In this document: piece after piece, positions 23,562 through 32,365 of the stretch
How the letters are laid out: the number at the start of each line of letters is the position of its first letter
Position numbering within the stretch: position 1 is the first letter of the stretch
NCBI GenBank assembly: GCA_016182965.1
Contig: JACPFM010000012.1
Span: forward strand, 1 to 53,035
Direction of reading: 5' to 3'
Length of the DNA: 53,035 nucleotides
Source of the DNA: Deltaproteobacteria bacterium
GTDB lineage: Bacteria > Myxococcota_A > Polyangia > Polyangiales > JADJMO01
Position numbers and translations under genes: made by a program
The notes under the pieces: generated by a model
The model's database searches: none
What the model was told of the DNA's origin: nothing
The model's input: the letters and a program-made list of their open reading frames with translations, nothing else

Positions 23562-25256
23562 TCAGGGGCTCTGGTCCGCGTCCTTCATCTCCTGGAACAG
23601 CTGCTCGAGGGCGCTCGGATCGGTCTTGACCCGCTTGGTCTCGAACACCCACCAGCGGCCGCGGTGCATGACCGTGTCGACCTCGTCGGCGTGGGAGTGC
23701 CACACCGACTCGCGCGGGTCCTTGTTGTCGTCGAACGTGGTCTTCATCAGCACGAGGTCGAAGTACTTCGCGAACGCGGCGCTCGCGCGGTAGTCGCCCG
23801 GGTTCCACTCGAAGTTCGCCGGCGGATCGGGCGGCATCGTCTCGCGCCGGTAGTGCACCGGCAGGCTCATGGTGCGGGTGAACGAGAACGCCACCTCGCC
23901 GCCGTTGCGCGCGACGTAGTACGCCGGAGAGTGCAGCAGAGACCACTGCCAGGTCGCCTCGATCTTCGGGTGCCAGACGAGCCCGGTGACGCGCCGGCCC
24001 TTGGGCATCGCCGCGATCACCTCGTCCATGTCGGCGGTCTCCTTGGCCACCTGGCCCATGAAGAGGAAGAAGCTCGCCGCGGCGCCGAGGCCGACCGACA
24101 CGCTCATCAGCCGCAGCAGCTCCTCCTTCCGCGGCACCGCGCGCGGCACCCACAGCGCCGCGGTCAGCACCACGAGGAACGAGATGCGCTCGAACACGAA
24201 GTTCGTCGCCCAGAAGACGTGCGGGATGACCAGGAAGGCGAGCACCGACGCGACGAAGAGCCAGCGCAGGACGGGCTGCGGCTCGTCGTCGGGATCGCGG
24301 AACAGCGCGGCGAGCAGCAGCAGCCCGGCGGCGATGGCGACGATCTTCACGTCGAGCTCGTCGGCGCGCAGGCCGGTCGCGTACCCGAAGAAGCCCTTCA
24401 CCTTCACCAGCCCGAAGACGTCGTTGCCCTCGTAGGCGCCGTACTCGAAGTTCTGCCAGGCGAGCTGCTTCTGCCGGAAGTAGACGATGGCGCAGTAACC
24501 GATCGCCGGCAGCAGCGGCAGCCCGACGCGCACCGCGCGACCGATGCGCGTCGCCAACGCGCCGCGCTCGGTCTGCACGCGCACCACGATCGCGACGAGC
24601 ATCAGCATGTACCCGAGCGCCGACGCGAGCAGGTGCGTCCACGCGCCGAGCGCCGCGAGCACTGCGGTGATCGCGTCCGACCGGAGCCGCGCGCGCCCCT
24701 CGGGCGGCGCCTGGATCACGCGCGACAGCACGATCAGCTGGATCGCGAGCCCCAGGCTGAAGTTGATGAAGCCCCAGGCGAAGGAGTACCCGACGAGCAC
24801 CGGCACGACGAGGAACGCGCGCGCGCGCGGGCGCCCGGTCGCGCGCAGGAGGAGCAGCGTGGCCGCGCCGGCGAGGAGCACGTACGCGCCGACGACGACC
24901 TTGCCCGCCGCGTCGATCGGCATGACCACGTTGAGGGCGGCGACCACCACGTGGAACGCCGAGTTGTAGCTGAGGAGGTTGGTCTCGAAGAGCGCGCGCT
25001 CGGGCGCCGCCGGATCGAGCATGCGCCGCAGGATGGCGGCGAGGGCGAGGTGCTGCGGGTAGTCGACCAGCGGCAGCGATCGCGAGCGGAACAGCGCGAC
25101 GACGATCAGCGCGAGCGCACCCCAGAAGACGATGGTGAAGGTCAGCCCGCCGGCGTCCCACCACGGCGCGCTGCGCGACGCCGCCTCGTCCGACCTCGCG
25201 TCGAGGGGCTCGTCGTCCGCGGGCTTCTTCGCTTCGATCGGCGGCTCTTCCGACAT
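23562..25256 (-). CDS. Large multi-pass membrane protein, glycosyltransferase-like topology
   Basis: The protein has 564 residues from ATG 25256; the open frame continues upstream only through a repeat. About ten membrane helices occupy residues about 40-400. The first extracytoplasmic loop contains PLVDYPQHLALAAILRRM, an acidic motif like that of GT-C/PMT-type lipid-linked glycosyltransferases and related O-antigen-associated membrane proteins. A soluble C-terminal domain of about 160 residues follows (TGLVWHPKIEATWQWSLLHSPAYYVARNGGEVAFSF is split here as TGLVWHPKIEATWQWSLL then HSPAYYVARNGGEV). Substrate and activity are unknown. A REP-like hairpin lies 25 bp upstream of the start, inside its probable leader or promoter. 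Confidence 0.6.
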   Translation of the reverse strand: MSEEPPIEAKKPADDEPLDARSDEAASRSAPWWDAGGLTFTIVFWGALALIVVALFRSRSLPLVDYPQHLALAAILRRMLDPAAPERALFETNLLSYNSAFHVVVAALNVVMPIDAAGKVVVGAYVLLAGAATLLLLRATGRPRARAFLVVPVLVGYSFAWGFINFSLGLAIQLIVLSRVIQAPPEGRARLRSDAITAVLAALGAWTHLLASALGYMLMLVAIVVRVQTERGALATRIGRAVRVGLPLLPAIGYCAIVYFRQKQLAWQNFEYGAYEGNDVFGLVKVKGFFGYATGLRADELDVKIVAIAAGLLLLAALFRDPDDEPQPVLRWLFVASVLAFLVIPHVFWATNFVFERISFLVVLTAALWVPRAVPRKEELLRLMSVSVGLGAAASFFLFMGQVAKETADMDEVIAAMPKGRRVTGLVWHPKIEATWQWSLLHSPAYYVARNGGEVAFSFTRTMSLPVHYRRETMPPDPPANFEWNPGDYRASAAFAKYFDLVLMKTTFDDNKDPRESVWHSHADEVDTVMHRGRWWVFETKRVKTDPSALEQLFQEMKDADQSP

Positions 25257-25281
25257 GCCCCCTTCCCGGTAATATGGCTCC

Positions 25282-25301
25282 CCCCGGGTTGAAACCCGGG
25301 G
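25282..25301. repeat. REP-like hairpin, left member of an inverted pair
   Basis: CCCCGGGTT-GA-AACCCGGGG is a perfect stem of 9 bp with a 2-nt loop. Read on the minus strand with its flanks, it gives the pattern GGTGCCCCGG..TTCA..CCGGGGGGA, the same as the right-hand element read on the plus strand. Between the two hairpins a smaller stem AGCCC-TTC-GGGCT occurs at 25319-25331. It sits just upstream of the 23562-25256 gene. Confidence 0.8.
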
Positions 25302-25504
25302 CACCGAAAGCAGTGCGAAGCCCTTCGGGCTGGGGGAGCCGGTGCGGAGGAAGTCCCAGTTGCAACGCGAGACCCGGGCTCGCATCAGCGCCGTCTTCAC
25401 CGTCCCTGCGAGTGTTCCCGAAACGGGCGCGTGAGCGCTGGCCGTGCCGCTCGCAGCTCCACTGCCCAGCCCGCCGGAGGTGGGCTTCGAACTTGCCGTC
25501 GGTG

Positions 25505-25524
25505 CCCCGGACTTCAGTCCGGGG
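25505..25524. repeat. REP-like hairpin, right member; likely also terminator of hppD
   Basis: CCCCGGACT-TC-AGTCCGGGG is a perfect 9-bp stem with a 2-nt loop. It differs from the left element only by compensated changes in the inner stem, so the structure rather than the exact sequence is conserved. It lies 6 bp past the hppD stop codon and probably acts as its terminator. The pair of inverted elements 203 bp apart resembles a BIME-type arrangement. Confidence 0.8.
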
Positions 25525-25530
25525 GGATCT

Positions 25531-26718
25531 TCAGTCGAACGGCTGATCGCGCGCCGCGAACTGCTCGCGCTCGATGGACTCGAACAGCGCGCGGAAGTTG
25601 CCGCCGCCGAAGCCCGGGTCGCCGGCGCGCTGGATGATCTCGTAGAAGAACGGGCCCGCCTTCGGGTCGTGGTAGGTCTGCCCCGCGTCGCGGAGGAAGA
25701 TCTGCAGCATGTACTTGTCGTCGTGCCCGTCGAGGAGGATGCCGAGGCGGCGCATCTCGTCGATCGGCTCGCGCACGTTGGTGATGCCGAGGCGCTGCAG
25801 CCGCTCGGGGAGCATGTCGTAGTAGGCGCCGGGCGTGGCGAGGAAGCTCACCCCGCGCCGGGTCATCTCCTCGACGGTCGGCAGGATCTTCGGGACGTTG
25901 AAGGCGATGTGCTGCACGCCGGCGCCGTTGTTGTCGTCGACGAACTTGTTGATCTGCGAGTCGCGGAAGAACGGGCGCATCGGCTCGTTGTTGGCGAACT
26001 TGATGCCGCACTCCGGGTCCCAGTAGACGAGCGACTTGAGGCCGGAGCCGGCCATCTGCCGCTGCTCCTTCTTGTCTTTGTGCACGTCGACGGTGTGGAA
26101 CTGGATCTCCCAGAACTGCTCCATGCCGAGGACCTCGCGGTACCAGAGGACCAGCGGGGCGAGGGTGAGCGCGTTCGAGGTGACGTGATCGATGCAGTCG
26201 ATGCCGAACACGTTCTTCGGCTGGGGCGTGGGATCGATCGTGTCGAACCCGGGCGCGAAGCGGCCGTAGTCGCCGCGCCGCTCGACGTAGCGGAAGTTCA
26301 CGTCGCCGAGCGGCGTCGCGATCTCGAACGCGCGGTAGCTGCCCGAGCCGTCGCTGTCCTCGACGGGCTCGCTGAGGATGGTGGCGCCGCGGCGCTCGAG
26401 GATCTTCCACGCGCGATCGAGGTCCTGCACGCGGAAGGAGAGGCTCATCACGCCGGCCGGGTGACGGCGCAGGTAGCGGGCCGCCTTGCACTCCGACGCC
26501 TTGGGGTGGTTCGGATCGGGGCTCGACACGACGACGCGAACCATGCCGGCGCCGAAGACGAGCGAGCGCTGCCCGGACTTCTCGAGGAGCTCCTCGCCCG
26601 CGCGCGCGACGTGCGTGAAGCCGAACTTCTCGCTGTAGAAGCGGCGGCTCCGCTCGAGGTCGGGGACCGCGAAGTGGTAGCTGTCGTAGCCCATGAGGCC
26701 GAAGTTCTCGCGCGCCAT
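25531..26718 (-). CDS. hppD: 4-hydroxyphenylpyruvate dioxygenase
   Basis: The protein has 395 residues from ATG 26718, normal for the family. It is a cytoplasmic Fe(II) enzyme converting 4-hydroxyphenylpyruvate to homogentisate in tyrosine degradation. Two vicinal-oxygen-chelate domains are seen. The N-terminal one starts MGYDSYHFAVPDLERSRRFY. The catalytic one carries the three iron ligands: His178 (GIDCIDHVTSN), His270 (GVQHIAFN) and Glu360 (FFYEIIQR). The C-terminal GFGGGNFRALFESIEREQ is characteristic of true HPPD. Homogentisate dioxygenase and the rest of the pathway are not in the window. The gene is divergent from an HD-domain gene. Confidence 0.95.
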   Translation of the reverse strand: MARENFGLMGYDSYHFAVPDLERSRRFYSEKFGFTHVARAGEELLEKSGQRSLVFGAGMVRVVVSSPDPNHPKASECKAARYLRRHPAGVMSLSFRVQDLDRAWKILERRGATILSEPVEDSDGSGSYRAFEIATPLGDVNFRYVERRGDYGRFAPGFDTIDPTPQPKNVFGIDCIDHVTSNALTLAPLVLWYREVLGMEQFWEIQFHTVDVHKDKKEQRQMAGSGLKSLVYWDPECGIKFANNEPMRPFFRDSQINKFVDDNNGAGVQHIAFNVPKILPTVEEMTRRGVSFLATPGAYYDMLPERLQRLGITNVREPIDEMRRLGILLDGHDDKYMLQIFLRDAGQTYHDPKAGPFFYEIIQRAGDPGFGGGNFRALFESIEREQFAARDQPFD

Positions 26719-26860
26719 GCGCGGGTTGGTAGCACGCGATCTCGGCGGCCACGAGGCGCCGATCGATGCCGCGCTGCGGCGTCTTCCGCGGAAAAGACGC
26801 TGCGGAAGCGTGCGCGACGCGCGACCTTGCGCGAAGATGTCGGGCGTCGGAGGACCATCG

Positions 26861-27391
26861 ATGAACGTCGATCTCTACGTGCGCGCCCTGCGCTTCGCCT
26901 CGGCTGCGCACGACGCGCAGAGGCTACCGGACGGCGATCACCCGTACCTCGTGCACCTCGCGTCGGTGGCTGCCGAGGTGATCGCCGCGCTCCGCGCCGA
27001 GCCCGGTCGCGACGAGGATCTCGCCGTCGCCTGCGCGCTCTTGCACGACGTCGTCGAAGACACGGAGGTGCCGGCCGCCGCCATCGCGCAGGCGTTCGGC
27101 GATCGCGTGGCTGCCGGCGTCGTCGCGCTGTCGAAGCGCGACGACATCCCGAAGGCGGAGCGCCTCGACGATTCGCTGCGCCGCATTCGCGAGCAGCCTC
27201 CCGAGGTGTGGATGGTGAAGCTCGCCGATCGCATCGTGAACCTCACCCCGCCGGCGCCCACGAAGTGGACCCGCGAAAAGCGGCTCGCCTACCGCGAGGA
27301 GGGCGAGCGCATCCACGCGGCGCTGTCCGGCGCGAGCGCGCACCTCGCGGCGCGGCTGCGCGCGCGCGTCGAGGGCTACCCGACAGGGTGA
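26861..27391 (+). CDS. HD-domain phosphohydrolase (MESH1/SpoT-hydrolase-like)
   Basis: The protein has 176 residues. I chose ATG 26861 because a GGAGG lies about 6 nt upstream; the ATG at 26837 would add 8. The HD metal-binding set is visible: His in HPYLVHLASVA, the HD pair in CALLHDVVEDTE, and a late Asp in MVKLADRIVNL. The order and spacing match the (p)ppGpp hydrolase domain of SpoT and the stand-alone MESH1-type enzymes, which act on ppGpp or NADPH. No synthetase domain is fused. It would be a small cytoplasmic alarmone hydrolase or an HD enzyme with another nucleotide substrate. Confidence 0.85.
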   Translation: MNVDLYVRALRFASAAHDAQRLPDGDHPYLVHLASVAAEVIAALRAEPGRDEDLAVACALLHDVVEDTEVPAAAIAQAFGDRVAAGVVALSKRDDIPKAERLDDSLRRIREQPPEVWMVKLADRIVNLTPPAPTKWTREKRLAYREEGERIHAALSGASAHLAARLRARVEGYPTG

Positions 27392-27408
27392 GGACTCGAG
27401 AGCTGTCA

Positions 27409-27450
27409 GGAATTCCCCGGAGCAAGGTGCTCGGGCCAGGGGGAATTTCC
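27409..27450. terminator. Imperfect hairpin between convergent genes
   Basis: GGAATTCCCC (27409-27418) pairs with GGGGGAATTTCC (27439-27450) with one bulge, around an approximately 20-nt loop. It sits between the HD gene stop (27391) and the opposing lipoprotein gene stop (27459), and would serve both directions. Confidence 0.6.
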
Positions 27451-27458
27451 GACCGTCT

Positions 27459-28532
27459 TCAGGGCTTCTTCTTCTTGATCGGCTTCTTGGCCTCGGCGTC
27501 GTCGGCGGCCGCGCCTGCGTCGACCTTGGCCTTCGCCTTCTTCGCCGCTTCGTCGACGACGGCGCGCAAGCGCTTCGCGTAGCCCGCCGCGACCGCCTTG
27601 ACCTCGGGCGTCGTCGCCATGTCGGCGAGCGCCGCGAAGCGATCGGCGAACCCGGCGGCGACCCCCGCGAACGCGGCCTGCTCGCGTTCGTGCGTGGTGC
27701 CCTTGATCTTCACGGGGTGACCGGCGGCCTTCGCCGCCGCGGTCACGTACGACAGCCAGGCGCCCGGCTCGAATTTGGCGGGGCGCGGCACGGCGAGCGC
27801 GACCTCGAACGCCGGCGCGGCGACGACGACCTTCGCGCGCGGCGCGAGGCCGCGCGCCGACTCGACGTGATCGGCCGCGAGCACCAGGGTGGTCGTGCGC
27901 GCGAGCGCCGCGTGCGGACCGGCGTCGAGCGTGTCGAGCCTGGCGAGCGCCTCCTTCGCGCCGAGCACCGCGGCGCTGCCCTGCAAGTGCGCGTCGTGCT
28001 TGGCCGCGTCCTTCGCCGCGAGATCCTTGCGCAGCACCTCGCACGCCCGCCGGGCGGCGATCGCCTCGCGCGCCGCCTCGGCCGTCGCGCGGATCAACGC
28101 GGGCAGGTGCGGGTCGTCGGGCGCGGCGCGCTCGATCGCGTCGACGACGCGGGCCACCGCGACGGCGTCGAGCGAGCGCACGGCCGCGAGCGCCTGATCG
28201 TCGTTCGCCTTCGCGCCGAGCGCCTCGGTCGCGAGCACGCCGCAGCGCGACGGCGCGCTCCCGGCGGCGTCGCGCGCCTCGTCCCACGTGCCGGCGGTGA
28301 AGCACGCGATCGCGGCGAGCGACCAGCGCATCGCCTTCTCCGGATCGGGCGCGTCGACCGGTGACCACGCCTTCGCGGACGGAGCCGGTGCGGCAGACGG
28401 CGCCGCCGCCGGCGCGGTGGGCGGCGGCTTCTCGGGCGCGGCCACGGGCGCGGTCGCCGGCTCGACCTGCACGCCGCCGCACGCGACGGCGGCGATCGCC
28501 CACGCGTGCAGCCACCCGCGGATCGGCCTCAT
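27459..28532 (-). CDS. Ala-rich lipoprotein of unknown function
   Basis: The protein has 357 residues from ATG 28532. The signal peptide ends in a lipobox (AVACGG, Cys at about residue 18). A Pro/Ala linker (about 22-52) and a long alpha-helical, Ala-rich domain (about 55-340) follow, with two conserved-looking cysteines (IACFTAGTWDEARDAA, PSRCGVLA) and TPR-like helix pairs. The C-terminus is a very basic KKPIKKKKP tail. The helical pattern suggests a scaffold or assembly role. The start codon overlaps the stop of the upstream Cys-rich lipoprotein gene (ATGA), making it the third gene of the OmpA-led operon. Confidence 0.65.
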   Translation of the reverse strand: MRPIRGWLHAWAIAAVACGGVQVEPATAPVAAPEKPPPTAPAAAPSAAPAPSAKAWSPVDAPDPEKAMRWSLAAIACFTAGTWDEARDAAGSAPSRCGVLATEALGAKANDDQALAAVRSLDAVAVARVVDAIERAAPDDPHLPALIRATAEAAREAIAARRACEVLRKDLAAKDAAKHDAHLQGSAAVLGAKEALARLDTLDAGPHAALARTTTLVLAADHVESARGLAPRAKVVVAAPAFEVALAVPRPAKFEPGAWLSYVTAAAKAAGHPVKIKGTTHEREQAAFAGVAAGFADRFAALADMATTPEVKAVAAGYAKRLRAVVDEAAKKAKAKVDAGAAADDAEAKKPIKKKKP

Positions 28533-29830
28533 TTGAACACCACCCGGTGGAGGACCACGGGCTTGCTCGACGTCGGCTCGCTCACCACCGTGATCAGCGA
28601 CGACGAGGGCGGCTCGGTGGTCGTCAGCGAGACGCTGCGCGACGGCGCGGAGTACGGCGTGAGCACGCCCACGCCCACCGCGTCGCCCGGCGCCACGACG
28701 TCGAGCGCCTTGCCGGTGACGGTGGTCTGCCCGGTGGTGGCGAGGAGCGCGGCCGACGTCAGGTAGCTCGGCATCTGCCCGACGCCGCCGCCGCCGTCGA
28801 GGACGACGACCACGCCGCCGACGCGCGAGAAGCTGTCGAGCGAGAGCTTCATGTCGGCGCCCACGGTGTCGAGCGCGCCGGCCGGCGCGCTCGGCTGATC
28901 GAAGATCAGCGCGACGTCGTAGTCGTCGATGCGCAGCCGATCGCGGAAGTCGACGAGCGTCGTCGACGTCGTCTTGACGTACGTGCGCCCGCTGCCGAGC
29001 GCGCCCGCGTCGAGGATCGCCTTGACGCTCGAGATCGCCGCTGCATCGGCGTACTGCTCGTACGCGAGCACGCGCACCGGGTTCTTCGGCGGGAGGAACA
29101 CGGCGTTCACCACGACGCGGCCCACGGCCAGCGACGGCGCCGCGCCGACGTAATCGTGACCGATGATCACCACGTGCCCGGCGCGCGCGCCGCGGCACTT
29201 CCCCCCGTTGCACAGGCCGGTGGGGCAGGTCTTGCCGCAGCCGCCGCAGTTGACGGGATCGACCTCGAGATCGGTGCAGGTGGTGCCGCACAGCGTGGTC
29301 GGCACGTCGCACACCGGCCCGCACCCGTACGAGCCGTCGAGCGCCTTCTTGCACATCGGCGTGGCGCCGGAGCAGACCACGCCGCAGGCGCCGCAGTGCG
29401 AGGTGCTGGTGTACGGGGGCGGCGGACAGCCGTCGCCGACGGCGTCGCCCGTCGCGTCTCCGGCGCCGGCTCCATCCGCGAGCGCGTCGAGGTCGCCGTC
29501 GGTCGCGGCGTCCGCGAGCGCGTCGGAGGCGCCGTCGGCGAGCGCGTCACGGGCGTCGTCGACGAGGGCGTCACGGGCGTCGTCGACGAGGGCGTCGAGA
29601 TCGCCGTCCGCCGAGTCGAGCTCACCGTCGCCGCCGCCGTCCGTGACGCCGTCGGGCGTCCCGTCGAGCGTGACGTCGCCGCCGCCGTCCGGGGCGAGGA
29701 GCGAGCAGGTCCCCGCCGGACGACACGCACCGTCGCACGGTTCGTATCCGTCGGCGCACGCGCCATCGACGACCGCCTGGCCGCAGCCGACGGCGAGGAC
29801 GGCGATCAGCGGCAGCCACCACGCCCTCAC
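28529..29830 (-). CDS. Cys-rich acidic-repeat lipoprotein
   Basis: The protein has 433 residues from GTG 29830, overlapping the OmpA gene stop (GTGA). The lipobox VGCG (Cys at about residue 16) is followed by a Cys-containing motif, then an Asp/Ala-rich repeat (about 50-120: copies of ALVDDARD and relatives). A domain with paired cysteines comes next (HCGACGVVCSGATPMC, NCGGCGKTCPTGLCNGGKC), as in many myxobacterial surface lipoproteins. The C-terminal part (about 210-433) looks like an alpha/beta fold (GHVVIIGHDYVG, YDVALIFDQ, GGVVVVLDGGGG) that may be a carbohydrate-binding or hydrolase-like domain, but no catalytic set is visible. It probably acts with the OmpA-type protein upstream at the outer membrane. 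Confidence 0.68.
   Translation of the reverse strand: MRAWWLPLIAVLAVGCGQAVVDGACADGYEPCDGACRPAGTCSLLAPDGGGDVTLDGTPDGVTDGGGDGELDSADGDLDALVDDARDALVDDARDALADGASDALADAATDGDLDALADGAGAGDATGDAVGDGCPPPPYTSTSHCGACGVVCSGATPMCKKALDGSYGCGPVCDVPTTLCGTTCTDLEVDPVNCGGCGKTCPTGLCNGGKCRGARAGHVVIIGHDYVGAAPSLAVGRVVVNAVFLPPKNPVRVLAYEQYADAAAISSVKAILDAGALGSGRTYVKTTSTTLVDFRDRLRIDDYDVALIFDQPSAPAGALDTVGADMKLSLDSFSRVGGVVVVLDGGGGVGQMPSYLTSAALLATTGQTTVTGKALDVVAPGDAVGVGVLTPYSAPSRSVSLTTTEPPSSSLITVVSEPTSSKPVVLHRVVFK
29544..29591. repeat. 24-bp tandem repeat inside the acidic lipoprotein gene
   Basis: Two adjacent exact 24-bp copies (29544-29567 and 29568-29591), beginning GCGTCACGGGCGTCGTCG on the plus strand, encode an 8-residue acidic repeat on the minus strand. 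Flanking diverged copies extend the pattern on both sides. Copy number may vary between strains. Confidence 0.8.
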
Positions 29831-30996
29831 GGCGTGCCTCCCTTGGCGGGGAGCTTGCGCTCGATGAGGAACTCCACGCGGCGGTTCTCCTGCCGCGAGA
29901 CCTCGTCCTTGCCGGTGACGCGCGGCTTCTTCTTGCCGAAGCCCTGCGAGTCGACGCGGCTCTCCGGCACGCCGTACTCGACGAGCTTCTTCTTCACGGC
30001 CGCTGCGCGCTCCTCGGAGAGCTTCTGGTTCCAGTAGTCGGTGCCGATCTCGTCGGTGTGGCCGTGGATGTGCACCACGGCGTACTCGGGGTGCGCGAGG
30101 ATCATCTTCGCGAGCGACTTCAGGAGCGGCCACGACTTGTGCTTCACGCGCGCGAAGCCGAAGTCGAAGTACACGCGGTCGTTGAGCAGGATCTCGTCGC
30201 CGACGACCTTCACCTCCGCCTCGGTCGGGCAGCCGTCGGCGTCGGAGGTGCCGATGAAGTCGTCCGGCTCGTCGGGGCAGCGATCGGGCAGCGACAGCGC
30301 GTGGGCCGGCGGCGGATCGACGCACCCACCCGGACCGCAGCGGACGAGCGGCGCCGTCGGCGCTGGGGGCGGGGGCGGCGTGGGCGGCTCGGGCGTCGGC
30401 TCGATGGCCCTCGGCTTCTTCGTGGGAGGCGGCGGCTCCGTGTAGAACGCGCCGTGCAGGCCGAAGATCGCCAGCCGGCCGTCCTCCGGGCGCAGCGTGT
30501 CGTTCGGTTGGAGCACGTGCACGTACCCGACGTACGGTCCGGCGCGGAACCCTTCGGCGAGCTTGAAGTCCCACCCGAGCCGCAGGTCCGCGGCGCCGCG
30601 CGTCAGCGAGCCGGTGCGCAGGCCGCCGAACGAGCCGCCGATCCACGGACCGCGCAGATCGAAGAACGGGTGCCACCGCAGACCGAGCGACAGCCCGAAG
30701 AGCCCCGTCGGCTCGACCCGTCGCAACGAGGGATCGGTCGGCGCGTCGCCCTGCAGGAACCGCCCGGCGAGCAGGCGCCCCTCGACGCCGAAGCGGGGGC
30801 CGCCTGCGATCTCGAGGCCGCCCGCGCCGACGGCGCCGGAGCCGATTTCTCGCGCCTGCCACCCGCCGCCGAGCGCCAGGAAATGCGCGGCGCCGCCCTC
30901 GAGGTGCCCGCGGATCTCGGCGCGCGCGTCGCCCGGCCGCGCCGCGACGGCGAGGAACGAGACGGCGACGAAGCAGGCGAGCGGAAGACGCGACAT
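29827..30996 (-). CDS. OmpA-family outer-membrane protein
   Basis: The protein has 389 residues. I chose ATG 30996, since it starts a normal signal peptide (PLACFVAVSFLAVAARPGDARA); upstream in-frame codons add only a short basic stretch. An N-terminal beta-barrel-like domain (about 28-195) is followed by a Pro-rich linker (PPPPTKKP, PPTPPPPPAP), a Cys/Asp TSP3-like segment (RCPDEPDDFIGTSDADGCP) and a C-terminal OmpA domain that binds peptidoglycan (VHIHGHTDEIGTDYWNQKLS, SERVDSQGFGKKKPR-like GYGK motif, RRVEFLIE). It links outer membrane and cell wall. It is the first gene of an operon with two lipoproteins, joined by 4-bp overlaps. Confidence 0.9.
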   Translation of the reverse strand: MSRLPLACFVAVSFLAVAARPGDARAEIRGHLEGGAAHFLALGGGWQAREIGSGAVGAGGLEIAGGPRFGVEGRLLAGRFLQGDAPTDPSLRRVEPTGLFGLSLGLRWHPFFDLRGPWIGGSFGGLRTGSLTRGAADLRLGWDFKLAEGFRAGPYVGYVHVLQPNDTLRPEDGRLAIFGLHGAFYTEPPPPTKKPRAIEPTPEPPTPPPPPAPTAPLVRCGPGGCVDPPPAHALSLPDRCPDEPDDFIGTSDADGCPTEAEVKVVGDEILLNDRVYFDFGFARVKHKSWPLLKSLAKMILAHPEYAVVHIHGHTDEIGTDYWNQKLSEERAAAVKKKLVEYGVPESRVDSQGFGKKKPRVTGKDEVSRQENRRVEFLIERKLPAKGGTP

Positions 30997-31090
30997 GCTC
31001 GATCCGAGACAACGGCCGATCACCGCTCCCGGTTAATGCATCGCGGACACTATCGCGATTTGCTCGCAGCGGACCAGAACCGTGACTGCC

Positions 31091-32269
31091 TTATCTCACG
31101 CCGCGTCGTGACAGGTGACGCACGGCCTCGCCGAGACCGTCGAGGGTCAGCTGATACATCGGGAACACCCGCCCGATCATCTCGGCCGTCCCGGTCCAAT
31201 ACCCCTCGGGCTCCGGGTTCAGCCAGGCGTTGCGATCGAAATGGTGCGAGAGCTCCTGGAACCAGGCGAGGGCGGTGTCGTTGCCGCGGCCGCGATCGCT
31301 CATGCTGTAGTCCCACGCGCCGCCGAGCAGCTCGCTCGGGTGCATCAGCGCGTCGCCGAGCACGACCAGCTTCCAGTCGCGCTCCATGCCGTGCATCAGG
31401 TCGGCGACGCGGGCCGGCTCGCGCAGGTTCGCGTCGCGATAGACGCGGCCGTAGATCGCGTTGTGGAAGTAGTACGACTCGAGGCGCTTGAAGTTCGACG
31501 CGCGCTTGGCGGCCGAGAACAGCTTCGACACCACGTCGGCGTGCGGATCCATGGAGCCGCCGACGTCCATCAGGAGCAGCACCTTCACGTTCGGCTTGCG
31601 CGGCGGGCGCAGCACGATCTCGAGCTCGCCGCCCTGGCGGGCGGTCGCGTCGATCGTCTCGTCGATGTCGAGCTCGGGCTCGCCCTCGCGCGACAGCGCC
31701 CGGAGCTTCCGCAGCGCGACCTCGATCGCGCGGACGTCGAGCACGACGTCGCTGCGATAGTTGCGGAAGCGCCGCGCCTCGGCGACCGCGAGCGCGCTGC
31801 GACCGCCCCCGCCGCCGATGCGGACGCCGGCCGGGTTCTGCCCGTTGGTGCCGAACGGCGAGGTGCCGCCGCTGCCGATCCACTTCGACCCGCCCTCGTG
31901 GCGCCCCTTCTGCTCGCGGAGGCGCTCTTCGAGGAGCTTGCGCAGCTCGTCGATCGAAAGCGCCTTCAGCGCGTTGCGCTCCTCCTCCGACAGCAGCCTC
32001 ATCTTGGCGGGATCGCGCAGCCACTCCTCGAGGACCTTCAGCATGTCGAGCGCGGCGACCGTCACCCCGCGGAACCGCTTGGCGAACGCGCGGTCGAACG
32101 CGTCGAGATCGCCCTCGCGGTGCACGCAGAGCGAGCGCGCCACGTCGTAGAAGCCGTCGAGCGTCGACTCGTGGAGCCCGAGGACCAGCGCGCGCGCCAG
32201 CGTGACGAGCTCGGTCGGGCCTACCTTGAGGCCTTCGGCGCGGAGGTCGAAGAGGAAATCGACGAGCAT
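31091..32269 (-). CDS. CoxE-like VWA-domain protein
   Basis: The protein has 392 residues from ATG 32269. The N-terminal helical region (LVDFLFDLRAEGLKVGPTE and FYDVARSLCVHREGDLDAFD) is typical of CoxE/YeaD-type proteins. A Gly-rich patch (about 170-185) and a basic AEARRFRNYR segment follow. The VWA domain begins NVKVLLLMDVGGSMDPH, where the usual DxSxS metal site reads DVGGS, as is frequent in this subfamily. Such proteins normally work with an adjacent MoxR AAA+ ATPase in metalloenzyme or complex maturation, but no MoxR gene is in the window. It is cytoplasmic by sequence and divergent from the parvulin-type lipoprotein. Confidence 0.87.
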   Translation of the reverse strand: MLVDFLFDLRAEGLKVGPTELVTLARALVLGLHESTLDGFYDVARSLCVHREGDLDAFDRAFAKRFRGVTVAALDMLKVLEEWLRDPAKMRLLSEEERNALKALSIDELRKLLEERLREQKGRHEGGSKWIGSGGTSPFGTNGQNPAGVRIGGGGGRSALAVAEARRFRNYRSDVVLDVRAIEVALRKLRALSREGEPELDIDETIDATARQGGELEIVLRPPRKPNVKVLLLMDVGGSMDPHADVVSKLFSAAKRASNFKRLESYYFHNAIYGRVYRDANLREPARVADLMHGMERDWKLVVLGDALMHPSELLGGAWDYSMSDRGRGNDTALAWFQELSHHFDRNAWLNPEPEGYWTGTAEMIGRVFPMYQLTLDGLGEAVRHLSRRGVR

Positions 32270-32365
32270 GGTGGTCCCCTCGGCCGCGCTCCGCGGCCGC
32301 TGCCCCAGAACGGCTCGGGGAAGGGTAGGGCGGGGGGGCTCGACCGGCCAGCGCGGCCGCGCTAA

